The translations under genes were made by a program, and so were the position numbers. A DNA stretch of 64,000 nt from Nitrospirae bacterium JdFR-85 (GTDB lineage: Bacteria > Nitrospirota > Thermodesulfovibrionia > Thermodesulfovibrionales > JdFR-85): contig MTOU01000013.1 of NCBI GenBank assembly GCA_002011745.1, forward strand, positions 62,186 through 126,185, in the 5' to 3' direction. Positions 8,282-17,466 of this stretch are shown piece by piece. The notes below the pieces were generated by a model, which was given only the letters and a program-made list of their open reading frames with translations, made no database searches and was not told the origin of the DNA. Numbering within the stretch: position 1 is the stretch's first letter; every line of letters begins with the position of its first letter.

Positions 8282-9103
8282 GTGAATTATCTTGATTTCT
8301 ATGGCCTTAGAGAACATCCATTCTCAAATGTAGTAGATAACAGGTTTTACTACAATAGCACACAGCATTCAGAAGCCCTTACAAAGCTCAAGTATGCTAT
8401 AGACAGAAGGCTTGGACTTGCAGTTGTAATCGGGGATATAGGTACAGGGAAGACCACCCTTGCCCGCAGATTGCTTGATGAACTTGATGAAGAACACTAC
8501 GAGGCAACCCTTTTAGTGGTAATACACTCCTCTGTTAGTTCAGACTGGCTCCTGAAGAAGTTTGCCATGCAATTGGGTGTGAATAATGTGAAAGAGAGCA
8601 AAGTAGATATTCTGGGGCAGATATACCGTAGGCTTCATGAACTCTATGAGATGGGTAAAAAGGCTGTGATTCTTATCGATGAGGTACAGATGTTAAATTC
8701 CAGGGAACTGATGGAGGAATTTAGAGGTCTGCTTAATATGGAGACCCCTGATGGCAAATTGGCCAATTTTATCTTTTTTGGTCTGCCAGAGTTGGAGGAT
8801 GTACTTACTCTGGATGAACCCCTCAAACAGAGGGTTGCTATTAGGGTAAAACTGGAGCCCTTTTCAGAAGAGAATGCTATTGAGTATATACACCACAGGA
8901 TGCATGTGGCTGGTTCAAGCAGTGAGGTCTTCACCAATGAGGCATTAAAAATGATATATAGATATTCAAGGGGGATACCAAGGCTGATAAATACAATTTG
9001 TGATAATGCACTGCTTGAGGGATATCTGATGAAGCAGAAGGAGATCGGGGTAGAGATTATTGAAACAGTAGTAATTGATCTCGGTCTGAAAAAGGAATCC
9101 TGA
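8282..9103 (+). CDS. ExeA-like AAA ATPase (general secretion pathway protein A family)
   Basis: 273 residues with the family opening YLDFYGLREHPFS. Walker A is GDIGTGKTTLAR at about 52-63 and Walker B is KAVILIDEVQML. Sensor and arginine-finger regions lie in LKQRVAIRVKLEPFSEENA, and the AAA lid in FTNEALKMIYRYSRGIPRLINTICDNALL. ExeA/GspA ATPases remodel peptidoglycan or help assemble the secretin of type II secretion in Aeromonas, and homologues also sit in exopolysaccharide loci. The usual C-terminal transmembrane and peptidoglycan-binding part is absent, so this is the short cytosolic form. The start is GTG behind a strong GAGAGGGGGG site. The gene ends 3 bases from convergent radA. Confidence 0.85.
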   Translation: MNYLDFYGLREHPFSNVVDNRFYYNSTQHSEALTKLKYAIDRRLGLAVVIGDIGTGKTTLARRLLDELDEEHYEATLLVVIHSSVSSDWLLKKFAMQLGVNNVKESKVDILGQIYRRLHELYEMGKKAVILIDEVQMLNSRELMEEFRGLLNMETPDGKLANFIFFGLPELEDVLTLDEPLKQRVAIRVKLEPFSEENAIEYIHHRMHVAGSSSEVFTNEALKMIYRYSRGIPRLINTICDNALLEGYLMKQKEIGVEIIETVVIDLGLKKES

Positions 9104-9106
9104 TCC

Positions 9107-10453
9107 TCATCGGGTCATCTCAAGGACTTCTCTGATATTCTTTACACCAGAAAGCTGCATAGTTGTGGATATTCTGGAGCTTAAATTTGTTTGGGGGATA
9201 ACTGCCTTTTTCAGACCTATCTTTTCTGCCTCTTTCAGACGTGTCTCTATCTGACTCACTGCCCTTACCTCACCAGAAAGGCCTATCTCCCCGATAAGTA
9301 TTGTATCTCTATCAACAGTAGCGTTTCTGAATGATGTAGCAATTGCCATGGCTACAGCAAGGTCAACAGCAGGTTCAAATACCCTTAACCCGCCAACAAC
9401 ATTAACATAAATATCAGAAAGTCCCAGGTGTAACCCTCCTATTTTCTCAAGAACAGCAATAAGAAGGTTACTTCTCTGGACATCCACACCAATAGATGTT
9501 CTTCTGGGCATCCCAAAGGTGGTTGGAGTAACAAGTGCCTGAATCTCGATAATTATAGACCTTGTGCCTTCCAGTGTGGCAGTAAGTACTGTACCAGGGG
9601 ATGGGGTTTCCTGTCCTGAAAGAAAGAGTTCAGAAGGGTTCTTTACCTCCTTTAACCCAGAATCAGTCATCTCAAATACCCCTATTTCATTTGTAGAGCC
9701 AAACCTATTCTTGACAGCCCTGAGAATCCTGAATGCCTGGGATTTGTCACCCTCAAAATACAATACTGTATCCACAATATGTTCAAGTACCCTTGGACCA
9801 GCAATAGCCCCTTCCTTTGTTACATGTCCTATTATAAAAAGAGGGATATTATACCTTTTTGCAGATACTGTAAGCTTTGCTGAACATTCCCTTACCTGTG
9901 CGACAGTACCTGGAGCAGAGCTTAGTGTCTCAGTATAGATTGTCTGTATAGAGTCAACCACAACCAAGGCTGGCTTTATTCTTTCTATATAATCCAAGAC
10001 CTTCTCTATTCTTGTCTCGGGCAAGACAAGTATATTCTTTGTATCAATCCCTAACCTGTTGGAACGGAGTTTCACCTGTTGGGCTGACTCCTCTGCTGAT
10101 ACATAAAGCCCTCTTGCAGAGGAATCCCTCAGAAGACCTGCCATTGTCTGTAGGAGCAAAGTGGATTTTCCAACCCCAGGGTCCCCACCTATCAAAACCA
10201 CAGAACCTGAAACTATTCCCCCTCCAAGCACTCTATCAAGCTCTTTTATGCCAGTTGACACCCTCGTATCCTCACTAAAGGAGACATCAGACAGGGGGAT
10301 AGGTTCTATATCCTGGACACTCTTTGTATGTCCTTTTATTGAGGATTCTTCAATAATACTATTCCATGTACCACAGTCAGGACATCTACCCATCCATTTT
10401 GTTGTTACATAACCACAGGCCTGACACCTGAATTTTACAGTATCTCTTGACAT
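9107..10453 (-). CDS. radA: DNA repair protein RadA
   Basis: 448 residues, full length. A four-cysteine zinc finger (C10, C13, C24, C27) is followed by Walker A GGDPGVGKST at 89-98, the RadA-specific KNRFG motif (VKNRFGSTNEIG), and a Lon-protease-like C-terminal domain (LSDIYVNVVGGLRVFEPAVDLA). RadA is a RecA-like ATPase that drives branch migration and processing of recombination intermediates. Its start overlaps the thiD stop by one base, so the two are co-translated. It faces the ExeA-like gene tail to tail with only 3 bases between them. Confidence 0.97.
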   Translation of the reverse strand: MSRDTVKFRCQACGYVTTKWMGRCPDCGTWNSIIEESSIKGHTKSVQDIEPIPLSDVSFSEDTRVSTGIKELDRVLGGGIVSGSVVLIGGDPGVGKSTLLLQTMAGLLRDSSARGLYVSAEESAQQVKLRSNRLGIDTKNILVLPETRIEKVLDYIERIKPALVVVDSIQTIYTETLSSAPGTVAQVRECSAKLTVSAKRYNIPLFIIGHVTKEGAIAGPRVLEHIVDTVLYFEGDKSQAFRILRAVKNRFGSTNEIGVFEMTDSGLKEVKNPSELFLSGQETPSPGTVLTATLEGTRSIIIEIQALVTPTTFGMPRRTSIGVDVQRSNLLIAVLEKIGGLHLGLSDIYVNVVGGLRVFEPAVDLAVAMAIATSFRNATVDRDTILIGEIGLSGEVRAVSQIETRLKEAEKIGLKKAVIPQTNLSSRISTTMQLSGVKNIREVLEMTR

Positions 10454-11217
10454 TATACTCCAAGTATAGCCATTCCTCTGCCAGGACTGTATGCCCTTTT
10501 AATTGCTTCTAATACAAACCCTTTTGCAAGTGCAGTTGCCTTATCAGCCGGATTTCCCAGAGCAAGATAAGAGGCGAGAGCAGAGGAGAAAACACATCCT
10601 GTTCCATGATACCTGCCCTTTACTCTCTCAGAGGACAACCACTTAATATTAACACCATCAAAAAAAAGGTCTTCACTCTCTTCACCCTCCATATGACCTC
10701 CTTTGATTACCACATTCTTTACTCCAAAGGAATAGATCTTCTCTGCTGCCCTGATCATATCATCTCTGTTCAGGATCTCTATGCCTGATATCAGAGATGC
10801 CTCATTGATGTTTGGTGTAACAAACGCAGCCATAGGCAGAAGATATTCAACAATACTCTGGAGCACCCCCTCCTCCTGAAGCGGTGTGCCCGTGGAAGAA
10901 ACAGTTACTGGATCAATAACAAGAGTTATATCTCTTCTGTCCAGAGTCTCTGCTATTGTCTTGACCGCAGATTCTGTATATATCATTCCTGTCTTTACCA
11001 CCTCAATATCTGTATCCTTCAGAATAGCCTCAATCTGTTCTTTTATGTATATATCATCTACAGGTATAACTTTAAAAACCGAAAGGGTATTCTGGACGGT
11101 AATCGCTGTTATTACTGAAAAGGGATGAAGACCAAGACGGTAAAAGACTCTTATGTCTATCTGTACTCCAGCTCCTCCAGAGGGATCAGAACCTGCAAGT
11201 GTTAGGATTGATTTCAT
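10453..11217 (-). CDS. thiD: Hydroxymethylpyrimidine/phosphomethylpyrimidine kinase
   Basis: 254 residues of the ribokinase-like ThiD family. The N-terminal LTLAGSDPSGGAGVQIDI, FVTPNINEA, VVIKGGHM and the anion-hole/catalytic region RYHGTGCVFSSALASYLALG are all present. It phosphorylates HMP and HMP-P for the pyrimidine half of thiamine. No other thiamine gene is in the window, so it may serve salvage or a dispersed pathway. It sits between a SurA-like foldase gene (6-bp gap) and radA (1-bp overlap) in the minus-strand operon. Confidence 0.93.
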   Translation of the reverse strand: MKSILTLAGSDPSGGAGVQIDIRVFYRLGLHPFSVITAITVQNTLSVFKVIPVDDIYIKEQIEAILKDTDIEVVKTGMIYTESAVKTIAETLDRRDITLVIDPVTVSSTGTPLQEEGVLQSIVEYLLPMAAFVTPNINEASLISGIEILNRDDMIRAAEKIYSFGVKNVVIKGGHMEGEESEDLFFDGVNIKWLSSERVKGRYHGTGCVFSSALASYLALGNPADKATALAKGFVLEAIKRAYSPGRGMAILGV

Positions 11218-11223
11218 AAAGTC

Positions 11224-12150
11224 TTAAATCTTTATCTGTATAAAATATTTTTTCCTTAGTTCTTTTATCCATTGTTGATACCTCTGTTGCGCCTTCATCT
11301 CAATCAGCTTATTCCTTATCCTCTCCTTTATGGATATATTCGGCATTATTTTCCTCTCTAAATAAAGTATATGGAACCCTCTTTTACTCTTTAAGGGCTC
11401 TGTATACTCACCCTCTTTAATACTTTCTAAGGCCTCTACAAACCTCTTATCAAGATCCGTCTTTTTCACAAATCCCATCACCCCTCCTTCTTTGCTATTC
11501 GGGCCTTCTGAGTATTTCTGTGCCACGAGATCAAAGGGTACTCCTTCTTTGAGCAGTTGCAGCACCTCTTTAACCTTTTTCTCACCATCCTCTCCTGATC
11601 TTATGAAGATCTGCCTCAGGATATAACCTTCAGCACCTTCCAACTCTTCTGGATGTTCTTTTATATATCTATCGATCTCTTCTTCTGAAACAAGAATATT
11701 ACTCTTAAGCTTAAGAGTCAAAAACTTGTTGATAGTTAGCTGTTCTCTAATAATTTCTCTATATTCATCATATGTCAGCCCCTGTCTCATTATCACTTCC
11801 CTGAATTCTACCTCACCAAGTCCATATTTTTTTCTTATCTCTGCTATTGTCTTGTCAACATCTCTATCAGTAGCAGTAATATTCTCCTTTAAGGCCTCTT
11901 TAAGTTGCACCTTTATATCTATAATCCTTTCTAAGAACTCCCTCTCTTTCTGCTGAATAAACTCCCTCCTCTGCTCTGGTGTCAATCCTTGCAGCACATC
12001 TGAATACTCAAACTCTATCCTCTTGTAAACCTCACTCCATGTTATAGCATCACCATCAACCATAGCAACTATCCTGTCTATCAATACAGCCGCATCTGTT
12101 AATCCAGGCATAAAAAATATAATCGTCAATGTTATGATTGTTCTTTTCAT
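11224..12150 (-). CDS. Periplasmic SurA-like peptidyl-prolyl isomerase
   Basis: 308 residues. The signal peptide MKRTIITLTIIFFMPGLTDA is followed by IDRIVAMVDGDAITWSEVYKR, the classical start of the SurA chaperone domain. One parvulin domain lies at about 170-265 (LRQIFIRSGEDGE, FDLVAQKYSEGPNSKEGGVMGFV, PLKSKRGFHILYLERK), and a short C-terminal helix completes the chaperone part. SurA proteins escort unfolded outer-membrane proteins through the periplasm. Its start overlaps the upstream small gene by four bases (ATGA). It is one of three SurA/PpiD-like genes in the window. Confidence 0.88.
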   Translation of the reverse strand: MKRTIITLTIIFFMPGLTDAAVLIDRIVAMVDGDAITWSEVYKRIEFEYSDVLQGLTPEQRREFIQQKEREFLERIIDIKVQLKEALKENITATDRDVDKTIAEIRKKYGLGEVEFREVIMRQGLTYDEYREIIREQLTINKFLTLKLKSNILVSEEEIDRYIKEHPEELEGAEGYILRQIFIRSGEDGEKKVKEVLQLLKEGVPFDLVAQKYSEGPNSKEGGVMGFVKKTDLDKRFVEALESIKEGEYTEPLKSKRGFHILYLERKIMPNISIKERIRNKLIEMKAQQRYQQWIKELRKKYFIQIKI

Positions 12151-12566
12151 AACAGCGCCACATCCTCCACTGAAGATATCACCACAAATATCTTTTTGTT
12201 ATTACTCTGTTTGTCTACCGGCACAATAAAGAATCCCTTTTTATGAGGATTCTGCACTGAAAGATGAAATCCCTTCTTCCAAGGGAACTCTCCCTGTAAA
12301 TACCCAAGGATACTTTCTCCATCATAGAATTTTATATATATCCTTTTGCCTTTAAACTCTATCTCTTCATACCGTTTAGTCTCTCTGTATTTTGGTTTAC
12401 CCTCGAAGGTTTTAACAAAAAAAATGGCTTTTAGATCATCAATATAAAATCTCTCAGTATATCCCTTACGTGTAAGAATCCTTAACTCATCTGCTTCTTC
12501 ATTAAACTGAACTAAAAACCCCTTCACAAGAGTACCATTCTTGAGATGTAAAACCACCTTCTCCAT
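12147..12566 (-). CDS. Small conserved hypothetical protein between two foldase genes
   Basis: 139 residues, no signal peptide or membrane segment. It begins MEKVVLHLKNGTLVKGFLVQF and continues with beta-rich sequence, including KRIYIKFYDGESILGYL and GFFIVPVDKQSNNKKIFVV. Two similar halves of the form (lysine/glycine)-x-hydrophobic-G-(F/Y)-L suggest a duplicated small beta-barrel resembling the uncharacterised domain seen in DUF6982-type proteins. The link to that family is from memory and uncertain. Tight coupling to both foldase genes suggests regulation or a shared envelope role, but no function can be assigned. Confidence 0.65.
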   Translation of the reverse strand: MEKVVLHLKNGTLVKGFLVQFNEEADELRILTRKGYTERFYIDDLKAIFFVKTFEGKPKYRETKRYEEIEFKGKRIYIKFYDGESILGYLQGEFPWKKGFHLSVQNPHKKGFFIVPVDKQSNNKKIFVVISSVEDVALL

Positions 12567-12579
12567 TTCTCTTTCTCTG

Positions 12580-13479
12580 TTATCTCACATATACTTGTAT
12601 TTTAGACTTCTTTTTTCTCTCTGTTATAAGGTGTACCTTTGTAGCCTCTCTCCTCTGCCTCAAGAGCAAGGCCTTAATCTGATCCTTAGCTTCCTCATAA
12701 GACATAACCCTTTCAGGCTCTCTCTTTTTCACTCTAAGTATATAATACCCGCCCTTGCCCCGATAAGGACCTCCTACTTCGCCTTCTTTTAACTCTTCCA
12801 AGGCATCTCTGATGGCATCACTGAAAAAGGTGGGTTGTATCCATCCATACTGAGTTACCACAGCCCTGCCTTCTCTGCTCACTTTCTCAGCAAACTCATC
12901 AAATTCCATATTGCTCCTTTTCCATTCATCATATAACTCTCTGGCTTCTTTCTCAGTGTCAACCTGAATAATCCTTACCTGAACTCTTGCTGGTTTGATA
13001 AAGGGTTTAGGGCTCTCGTTATAATATTTTTTCATCTCTTCTTCCTTTATAGAATCCTCAGGGACGAGTTGGCTTATATATTTCTCAATAATCAACTCCT
13101 CTTTGACCATCTGGCGGTACTGTTGTTCTGTAAGGTTCCATCTTCTCAAGGCTTCTTGTATTTTCTGTTCCCCGAGACGGGCCTTTATCTCTTCTAATGC
13201 ACTCTTAAGCTCTGTGTCTGATATAGTTATATTTTTCTCTCTTGCTGCCTGAAGAAGCAGTTTTTTACCAATCATCTCTTCTATCACTGCATTCTTCAAT
13301 GCCTCCTCATTAACTGGAATCCCTTGAGCCTTATGAGCCTCCATCCGCTGACCGAGCTGTCTTTGGAAGTCATCTATCGAAATCTCTTCATCATTTACCA
13401 CAGCAGCGGGCTTCTTGCTGCATGATATGAGAGAAAGAACCATAACCACAAGCAGGGCTATTATCAGGACTCTATACAC
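12580..13479 (-). CDS. Lipoprotein peptidyl-prolyl isomerase, PrsA/SurA-like
   Basis: 299 residues. The N-terminus MYRVLIIALLVVMVLSLISC carries a lipobox with cysteine 20, so the mature protein should be a lipoprotein. A SurA-type helical N-domain follows (AAVVNDEEISIDDFQRQLGQR), then a parvulin PPIase domain at about 155-255 (ARVQVRIIQVDTEKEA, FDEFAEKVSREGR, GWIQPTFFSDAIRDALEELKEGEVGGPYRGKGGYYILRV). It probably assists folding of exported proteins at a membrane surface. It lies between hypE (15-bp gap) and the small conserved gene on the minus strand. Confidence 0.87.
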   Translation of the reverse strand: MYRVLIIALLVVMVLSLISCSKKPAAVVNDEEISIDDFQRQLGQRMEAHKAQGIPVNEEALKNAVIEEMIGKKLLLQAAREKNITISDTELKSALEEIKARLGEQKIQEALRRWNLTEQQYRQMVKEELIIEKYISQLVPEDSIKEEEMKKYYNESPKPFIKPARVQVRIIQVDTEKEARELYDEWKRSNMEFDEFAEKVSREGRAVVTQYGWIQPTFFSDAIRDALEELKEGEVGGPYRGKGGYYILRVKKREPERVMSYEEAKDQIKALLLRQRREATKVHLITERKKKSKIQVYVR

Positions 13480-13494
13480 TCTTCAGACTCCTCA

Positions 13495-14493
13495 CTAACA
13501 TATTCTTGGCAACTGTTCTCCACTTAACATTTCGATCATTCTCGTACCACCCATTTCTGTGTTAAGAAGTACCATGCCTTCAGGCGATGCTCTAACTATA
13601 CCTATCATCTCAGCCTCTTTACCTTTTGGGTGTGCTCTTATTGTCTCAAGTAAAGATTCTGCCATATCCTCCTCTACAAAAGCAACAATGATACCCTCAT
13701 TAGCCACAAACAGGGGATCAAGACCCAGGATCTCACAGGCCCCCCTCACCTGAGGCATTATGGGAATCCTTGTCTCCTCAATCTCAATACATACAGATGC
13801 CTCTTCTGCTATCTCCTTTAATGTTGTAGCGAGTCCTCCTCTGGTGGGGTCTCTCATTACATGTACTGCCTTACCAGCCTTCAGGATCTCTCTCACAAGG
13901 TCATTTAATGCCCTTGTATCGCTATAAAGAGGGGGATCAAATTTAAGACTGTTCCTTTCGGCCATTACAGCAACCCCGTGATTGCCGATCGGACCAGTAA
14001 CAATTACTCTATCACCAGGTCTAACATTCTTAGGTGTAAGCTCTACCTCCCCTTTTATGATGCCTATTCCAGAGGTGTTTATAAATATCCCATCTCCCTT
14101 CCCTTTATTCACCACCTTTGTGTCTCCAGTAACCACTTTAATTCCTGCAGCCTCTGCAGAAGACTTTATAGACATAAGAATTCTTTCAAGGTGTTTCAAT
14201 TCAAAACCTTCCTCGAGTATAAGTCCAAGAGACAGAAACAGGGGTTCTGCTCCCACTACAGAGAGGTCATTTACTGTACCATTAACTGCAAGTGTACCTA
14301 TATCACCACCAGGAAAGAAGAGGGGAGATACTACATAACTGTCTGTGGTGAAGGCTATCTTGCAGGTATTGATATCCAAGACCGCTGAGTCCAGAAGCTC
14401 TTCTATACCAGTCAATGGAGAGATGAGATTTCGCAGGAGCTGGTGCATTAACTTTCCACCACTGCCATGACCTATCAGAATTCTGTCAGCCAT
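13495..14493 (-). CDS. hypE: Hydrogenase expression/formation protein HypE
   Basis: 332 residues of the PurM/AIR-synthetase-like fold. It has GHGSGGKLMHQLL at the N-terminus, the ATP-site FTTDSYVVSP, GGDIGTLAVNGTVNDLSVVG, TGDTKVV and MRDPTRGGLATTLKEI. The protein ends in PRIC. In HypE this C-terminal cysteine carries the carbamoyl group that is dehydrated to thiocyanate as the CN ligand source for [NiFe] hydrogenase. The intact cysteine argues for a working enzyme. HypF, HypCD and hydrogenase subunits are not in the window. The ATG lies about 3 bases after the expected start from a TATAAT box and has no Shine-Dalgarno. Confidence 0.96.
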   Translation of the reverse strand: MADRILIGHGSGGKLMHQLLRNLISPLTGIEELLDSAVLDINTCKIAFTTDSYVVSPLFFPGGDIGTLAVNGTVNDLSVVGAEPLFLSLGLILEEGFELKHLERILMSIKSSAEAAGIKVVTGDTKVVNKGKGDGIFINTSGIGIIKGEVELTPKNVRPGDRVIVTGPIGNHGVAVMAERNSLKFDPPLYSDTRALNDLVREILKAGKAVHVMRDPTRGGLATTLKEIAEEASVCIEIEETRIPIMPQVRGACEILGLDPLFVANEGIIVAFVEEDMAESLLETIRAHPKGKEAEMIGIVRASPEGMVLLNTEMGGTRMIEMLSGEQLPRIC

Positions 14494-14502
14494 TTAAAGG
14501 TT

Positions 14503-14508
14503 ATTATA
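14503..14508 (-). promoter_or_regulatory. -10 box of the hypE promoter
   Basis: TATAAT on the minus strand (ATTATA as written), preceded by GGG. The expected start is about 14496, three bases before the hypE ATG at 14493. No good -35 box or ribosome site is visible. Confidence 0.4.
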
Positions 14509-14751
14509 CCCTCTACTAATAAGTACAATCCAGTTTCTGAATTCTTGAAAATCCCTTTTAGCATGAGCTATGGCATTTGCAAATAGAAGAATCATTTTTT
14601 GTAACTTTCCTGATCCTCACTCTGCTCACCCCCTTTCCCTCTTTCATTCACTCTACTATGCAAATGCGAAGAAAATTTGAAGAAAGATTATCAAAGATAT
14701 TTATAGGACATCTAAAGAATTCTTTTATCATTCCGAAAATTAATGCATAAG

Positions 14752-14781
14752 TTGAATAAAACCTTAGTATTAATTTAATAT
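14752..14781 (+). promoter_or_regulatory. Candidate secA promoter abutting the start codon
   Basis: TTGAAT (14752-14757) and TTAATA/TAATAT (14775-14781), with a spacing of 17-18 bp. Transcription would begin about one base before the ATG at 14788, and the sequence just before that ATG has no purine-rich ribosome site. Confidence 0.4.
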
Positions 14782-14787
14782 TAAATT

Positions 14788-17466
14788 ATGGTCAATCTTG
14801 TCCTTAAAAAACTCTTTGGCACAAAAAATGAGAGGGAACTGAAACGTCTCTGGCCTATAGTCCATAAAATTAATGCCTTAGAGCCAGATATACAGAAGCT
14901 CTCTGATACTGAACTGAGAAAAAAGACAGACGAGTTTAAAGAGAGGCTTCAGAAGGGAGAGACCCTTGATGACCTACTCATTGAGGCATTTGCTATTGTT
15001 AGAGAAACAGCAAAAAGAAAGATAGGAATGCGTCACTTTGATGTACAGTTGATTGGGGGGATTGTACTGCATGAAGGGAAAATAGCTGAGATGAAAACGG
15101 GTGAAGGTAAGACCCTTGTGGCAACCCTGGCTGTATATCTCAATGCCCTTGAAGGAAGAGGGGTCCATGTTGTAACTGTTAATGACTACCTTGCCAAAAG
15201 GGATACCCAGTGGATGGGGCCTGTTTATCACCATCTCGGATTGACCGTAGGGGTAATTCAGCATGATGCCTCATTCCTCTATGACCCTACATTCCGTTCT
15301 GAAGACAAGAGATATGACAGGTTGAGGCCCTGTTCGAGGAAGGAGGCCTATCTTGCCGATGTTACCTATGGTACAAACAATGAGTTTGGATTTGACTATC
15401 TTAGAGACAATATGAAATACGATATAAACGACTACTGCCAGAGAGAACTCAATTATGCTATTGTTGATGAAGTTGACAGCATCCTTATTGATGAAGCGAG
15501 AACACCTTTGATCATCTCTGGGCCTTCTGAGGAATCCACTGATAAGTACTACAAAATAAACAGAATAATTCCGAAACTCAAAAAGGATGTGGATTTCACC
15601 ATTGATGAGAAGGCAAGAACAGCCATCCTTACTGAAGAAGGTAGCATCAAGGTGGAAAAGCTTCTTGGTGTAGACAATCTCTTTGACCCTGTAAACATAG
15701 AATTGGTACATCATGTGCTTCAGGCCCTTAAGGCACATTATCTCTTCAAAAAGGATGTGGATTATGTGGTAAAAAATGGCCAAGTAATAATAGTAGACGA
15801 GTTCACAGGCAGGCTAATGCCTGGAAGAAGATGGTCTGATGGACTCCATCAGGCAATAGAAGCAAAAGAAGGGGTCAAAATTGAGAGCGAGAACCAGACC
15901 CTTGCTACTATTACTTTCCAGAACTACTTCCGCATGTATCGTAAGTTGGCTGGCATGACAGGCACAGCCGACACAGAAGCAGAAGAGTTTGCAAAGATAT
16001 ACAATCTCGATGTGGTGGTAATTCCTACAAACAAGCCAATGATAAGGAAGGACTACCCAGATGTGATATACAAAACCGAGAGGGCAAAGTTTAATGCTGT
16101 TATAAAGGAGATAGAAGAGTGTTACAGGAGGGGACAGCCTGTACTTGTAGGAACTATCTCCATCGAGAAGTCAGAAATGCTAAGTAAGATGCTAAAAAAG
16201 AAGGGTATTCCACACTCGGTTCTTAATGCTAAGTATCATGAGAAAGAGGCAGAAATAATCGCTCAGGCTGGCAGACCAGGTGCTGTAACAATAGCTACAA
16301 ACATGGCAGGAAGAGGAACAGATATTGTACTCGGCGGTAATCCTGAAGGACTGGCAAAGGAATTCATTAAAGATATAAAGAATCCTACAGACGAAGACTT
16401 CCAGAAGGCCTTAGAGAAGGCTAAGGAGATATGTGAAAGGGACAAACAGAAGGTAATTGAGGCTGGTGGACTCCATATTATTGGTACAGAAAGACATGAG
16501 GCAAGAAGGATTGATAACCAGTTGAGAGGTCGTTCTGGTAGACAGGGTGATCCAGGCTCCTCAAGATTTTATCTTTCCCTTGAGGATGACCTGATGAGGA
16601 TATTCGGTTCAGATAGGATCTCCACACTGATGAACAAACTGGGCATGGAGGAGGATGTCCCTATTGAGAACAGGATGGTAACAAAGGCTATTGAGAATGC
16701 CCAGAAGAGGGTAGAAGCCCACAATTTCGAGATAAGAAAACATCTTCTTGAGTATGATGATGTAATGAACAAACAGAGGACAGAAATATATGCATTCCGC
16801 AAAGAGATACTTGCCTCTGATAGCCTAAAAGACAGGATAGAGGAGATGCTTGAAGATGTGATTGATGAACTCCTCTATAGATACTGCCCCGAGGATAGAT
16901 ATCCTGAACAGTGGGATATAAAAGAATTGAACAATTCAATATACGGGATCTTTGGCGTAAAACTTGAGGGGCTTGAAGACTTCAAAGGTATAGAGGCATT
17001 GAGAGAAAAGATTATCTCAGACCTGAAAGAATATTATACAAACAAGGAAAGCGAGATTGGGGAAGAGTTGATGAGATACCTGGAAAAGGTCATAACCCTC
17101 CAGGTTGTAGACAACCAATGGAAGGACCACCTGCTTGCTATGGACCATTTGAAGGAGGGGATAGGCCTTAGAGGTTATGGTCAGAGAGACCCACTGGTTG
17201 AATACAAAAGAGAAGCGTTTGAGATGTTTGCTGATATGACTGAAAGGATAAAGAGAGAGGTCCTTACCAGGGTCTACAGGATTCAGATCCGCTCAGAGGA
17301 GGAGGCAGAAAGGGTATCCCGTCATAGACAGACAAGACTCTCATACAACCGTGGAGATGGTGGAAATAGGACCCCTGTCAGGAAAACGGGTAAGATAGGC
17401 CGTAATGCTCCCTGCCCCTGTGGAAGTGGTAAGAAATATAAGAAATGTTGTGGTGTGAATGCCTGA
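14788..17466 (+). CDS. secA: Preprotein translocase ATPase SecA
   Basis: 892 residues, full-length SecA, the motor that pushes unfolded preproteins through SecYEG. Walker A GEGKT is at about 105-109, and the DEAD-type Walker B region [13 protein letters not shown] starts near 227. The preprotein cross-linking domain, [16 protein letters not shown], the helicase-like [20 protein letters not shown] and the helical wing and scaffold are intact. The C-terminus carries the zinc-binding SEC-C motif [13 protein letters not shown], used for SecB or ribosome contact in proteobacteria. Its stop overlaps the start of the next gene by eight bases. No Shine-Dalgarno precedes the ATG. Confidence 0.98.
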   Translation: MVNLVLKKLFGTKNERELKRLWPIVHKINALEPDIQKLSDTELRKKTDEFKERLQKGETLDDLLIEAFAIVRETAKRKIGMRHFDVQLIGGIVLHEGKIAEMKTGEGKTLVATLAVYLNALEGRGVHVVTVNDYLAKRDTQWMGPVYHHLGLTVGVIQHDASFLYDPTFRSEDKRYDRLRPCSRKEAYLADVTYGTNNEFGFDYLRDNMKYDINDYCQRELNYAIVDEVDSILIDEARTPLIISGPSEESTDKYYKINRIIPKLKKDVDFTIDEKARTAILTEEGSIKVEKLLGVDNLFDPVNIELVHHVLQALKAHYLFKKDVDYVVKNGQVIIVDEFTGRLMPGRRWSDGLHQAIEAKEGVKIESENQTLATITFQNYFRMYRKLAGMTGTADTEAEEFAKIYNLDVVVIPTNKPMIRKDYPDVIYKTERAKFNAVIKEIEECYRRGQPVLVGTISIEKSEMLSKMLKKKGIPHSVLNAKYHEKEAEIIAQAGRPGAVTIATNMAGRGTDIVLGGNPEGLAKEFIKDIKNPTDEDFQKALEKAKEICERDKQKVIEAGGLHIIGTERHEARRIDNQLRGRSGRQGDPGSSRFYLSLEDDLMRIFGSDRISTLMNKLGMEEDVPIENRMVTKAIENAQKRVEAHNFEIRKHLLEYDDVMNKQRTEIYAFRKEILASDSLKDRIEEMLEDVIDELLYRYCPEDRYPEQWDIKELNNSIYGIFGVKLEGLEDFKGIEALREKIISDLKEYYTNKESEIGEELMRYLEKVITLQVVDNQWKDHLLAMDHLKEGIGLRGYGQRDPLVEYKREAFEMFADMTERIKREVLTRVYRIQIRSEEEAERVSRHRQTRLSYNRGDGGNRTPVRKTGKIGRNAPCPCGSGKKYKKCCGVNA

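Larger units (their letters stand above)
14494..14787 (+). other. Divergent hypE-secA intergenic region (294 bp)
   Basis: This is the longest non-coding gap in the window. It holds no ORF of note, RNA gene or repeat that I can see. The left end carries a TATAAT box on the minus strand for hypE, and the right end an AT-rich secA promoter candidate. A pyrimidine-rich stretch (CTCACTCTGCTCACCCCCTTTCCC) lies in the middle without a partner for a stem. Confidence 0.6.

Noticed and set aside
13978-14388. Long plus-strand ORFs opposite hypE
   Set aside because: Antisense shadows of hypE; composition and lack of start signals do not support a gene.
15271-15783. 170-aa minus-strand ORF inside secA
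   Set aside because: Antisense of a conserved secA region with no motif.
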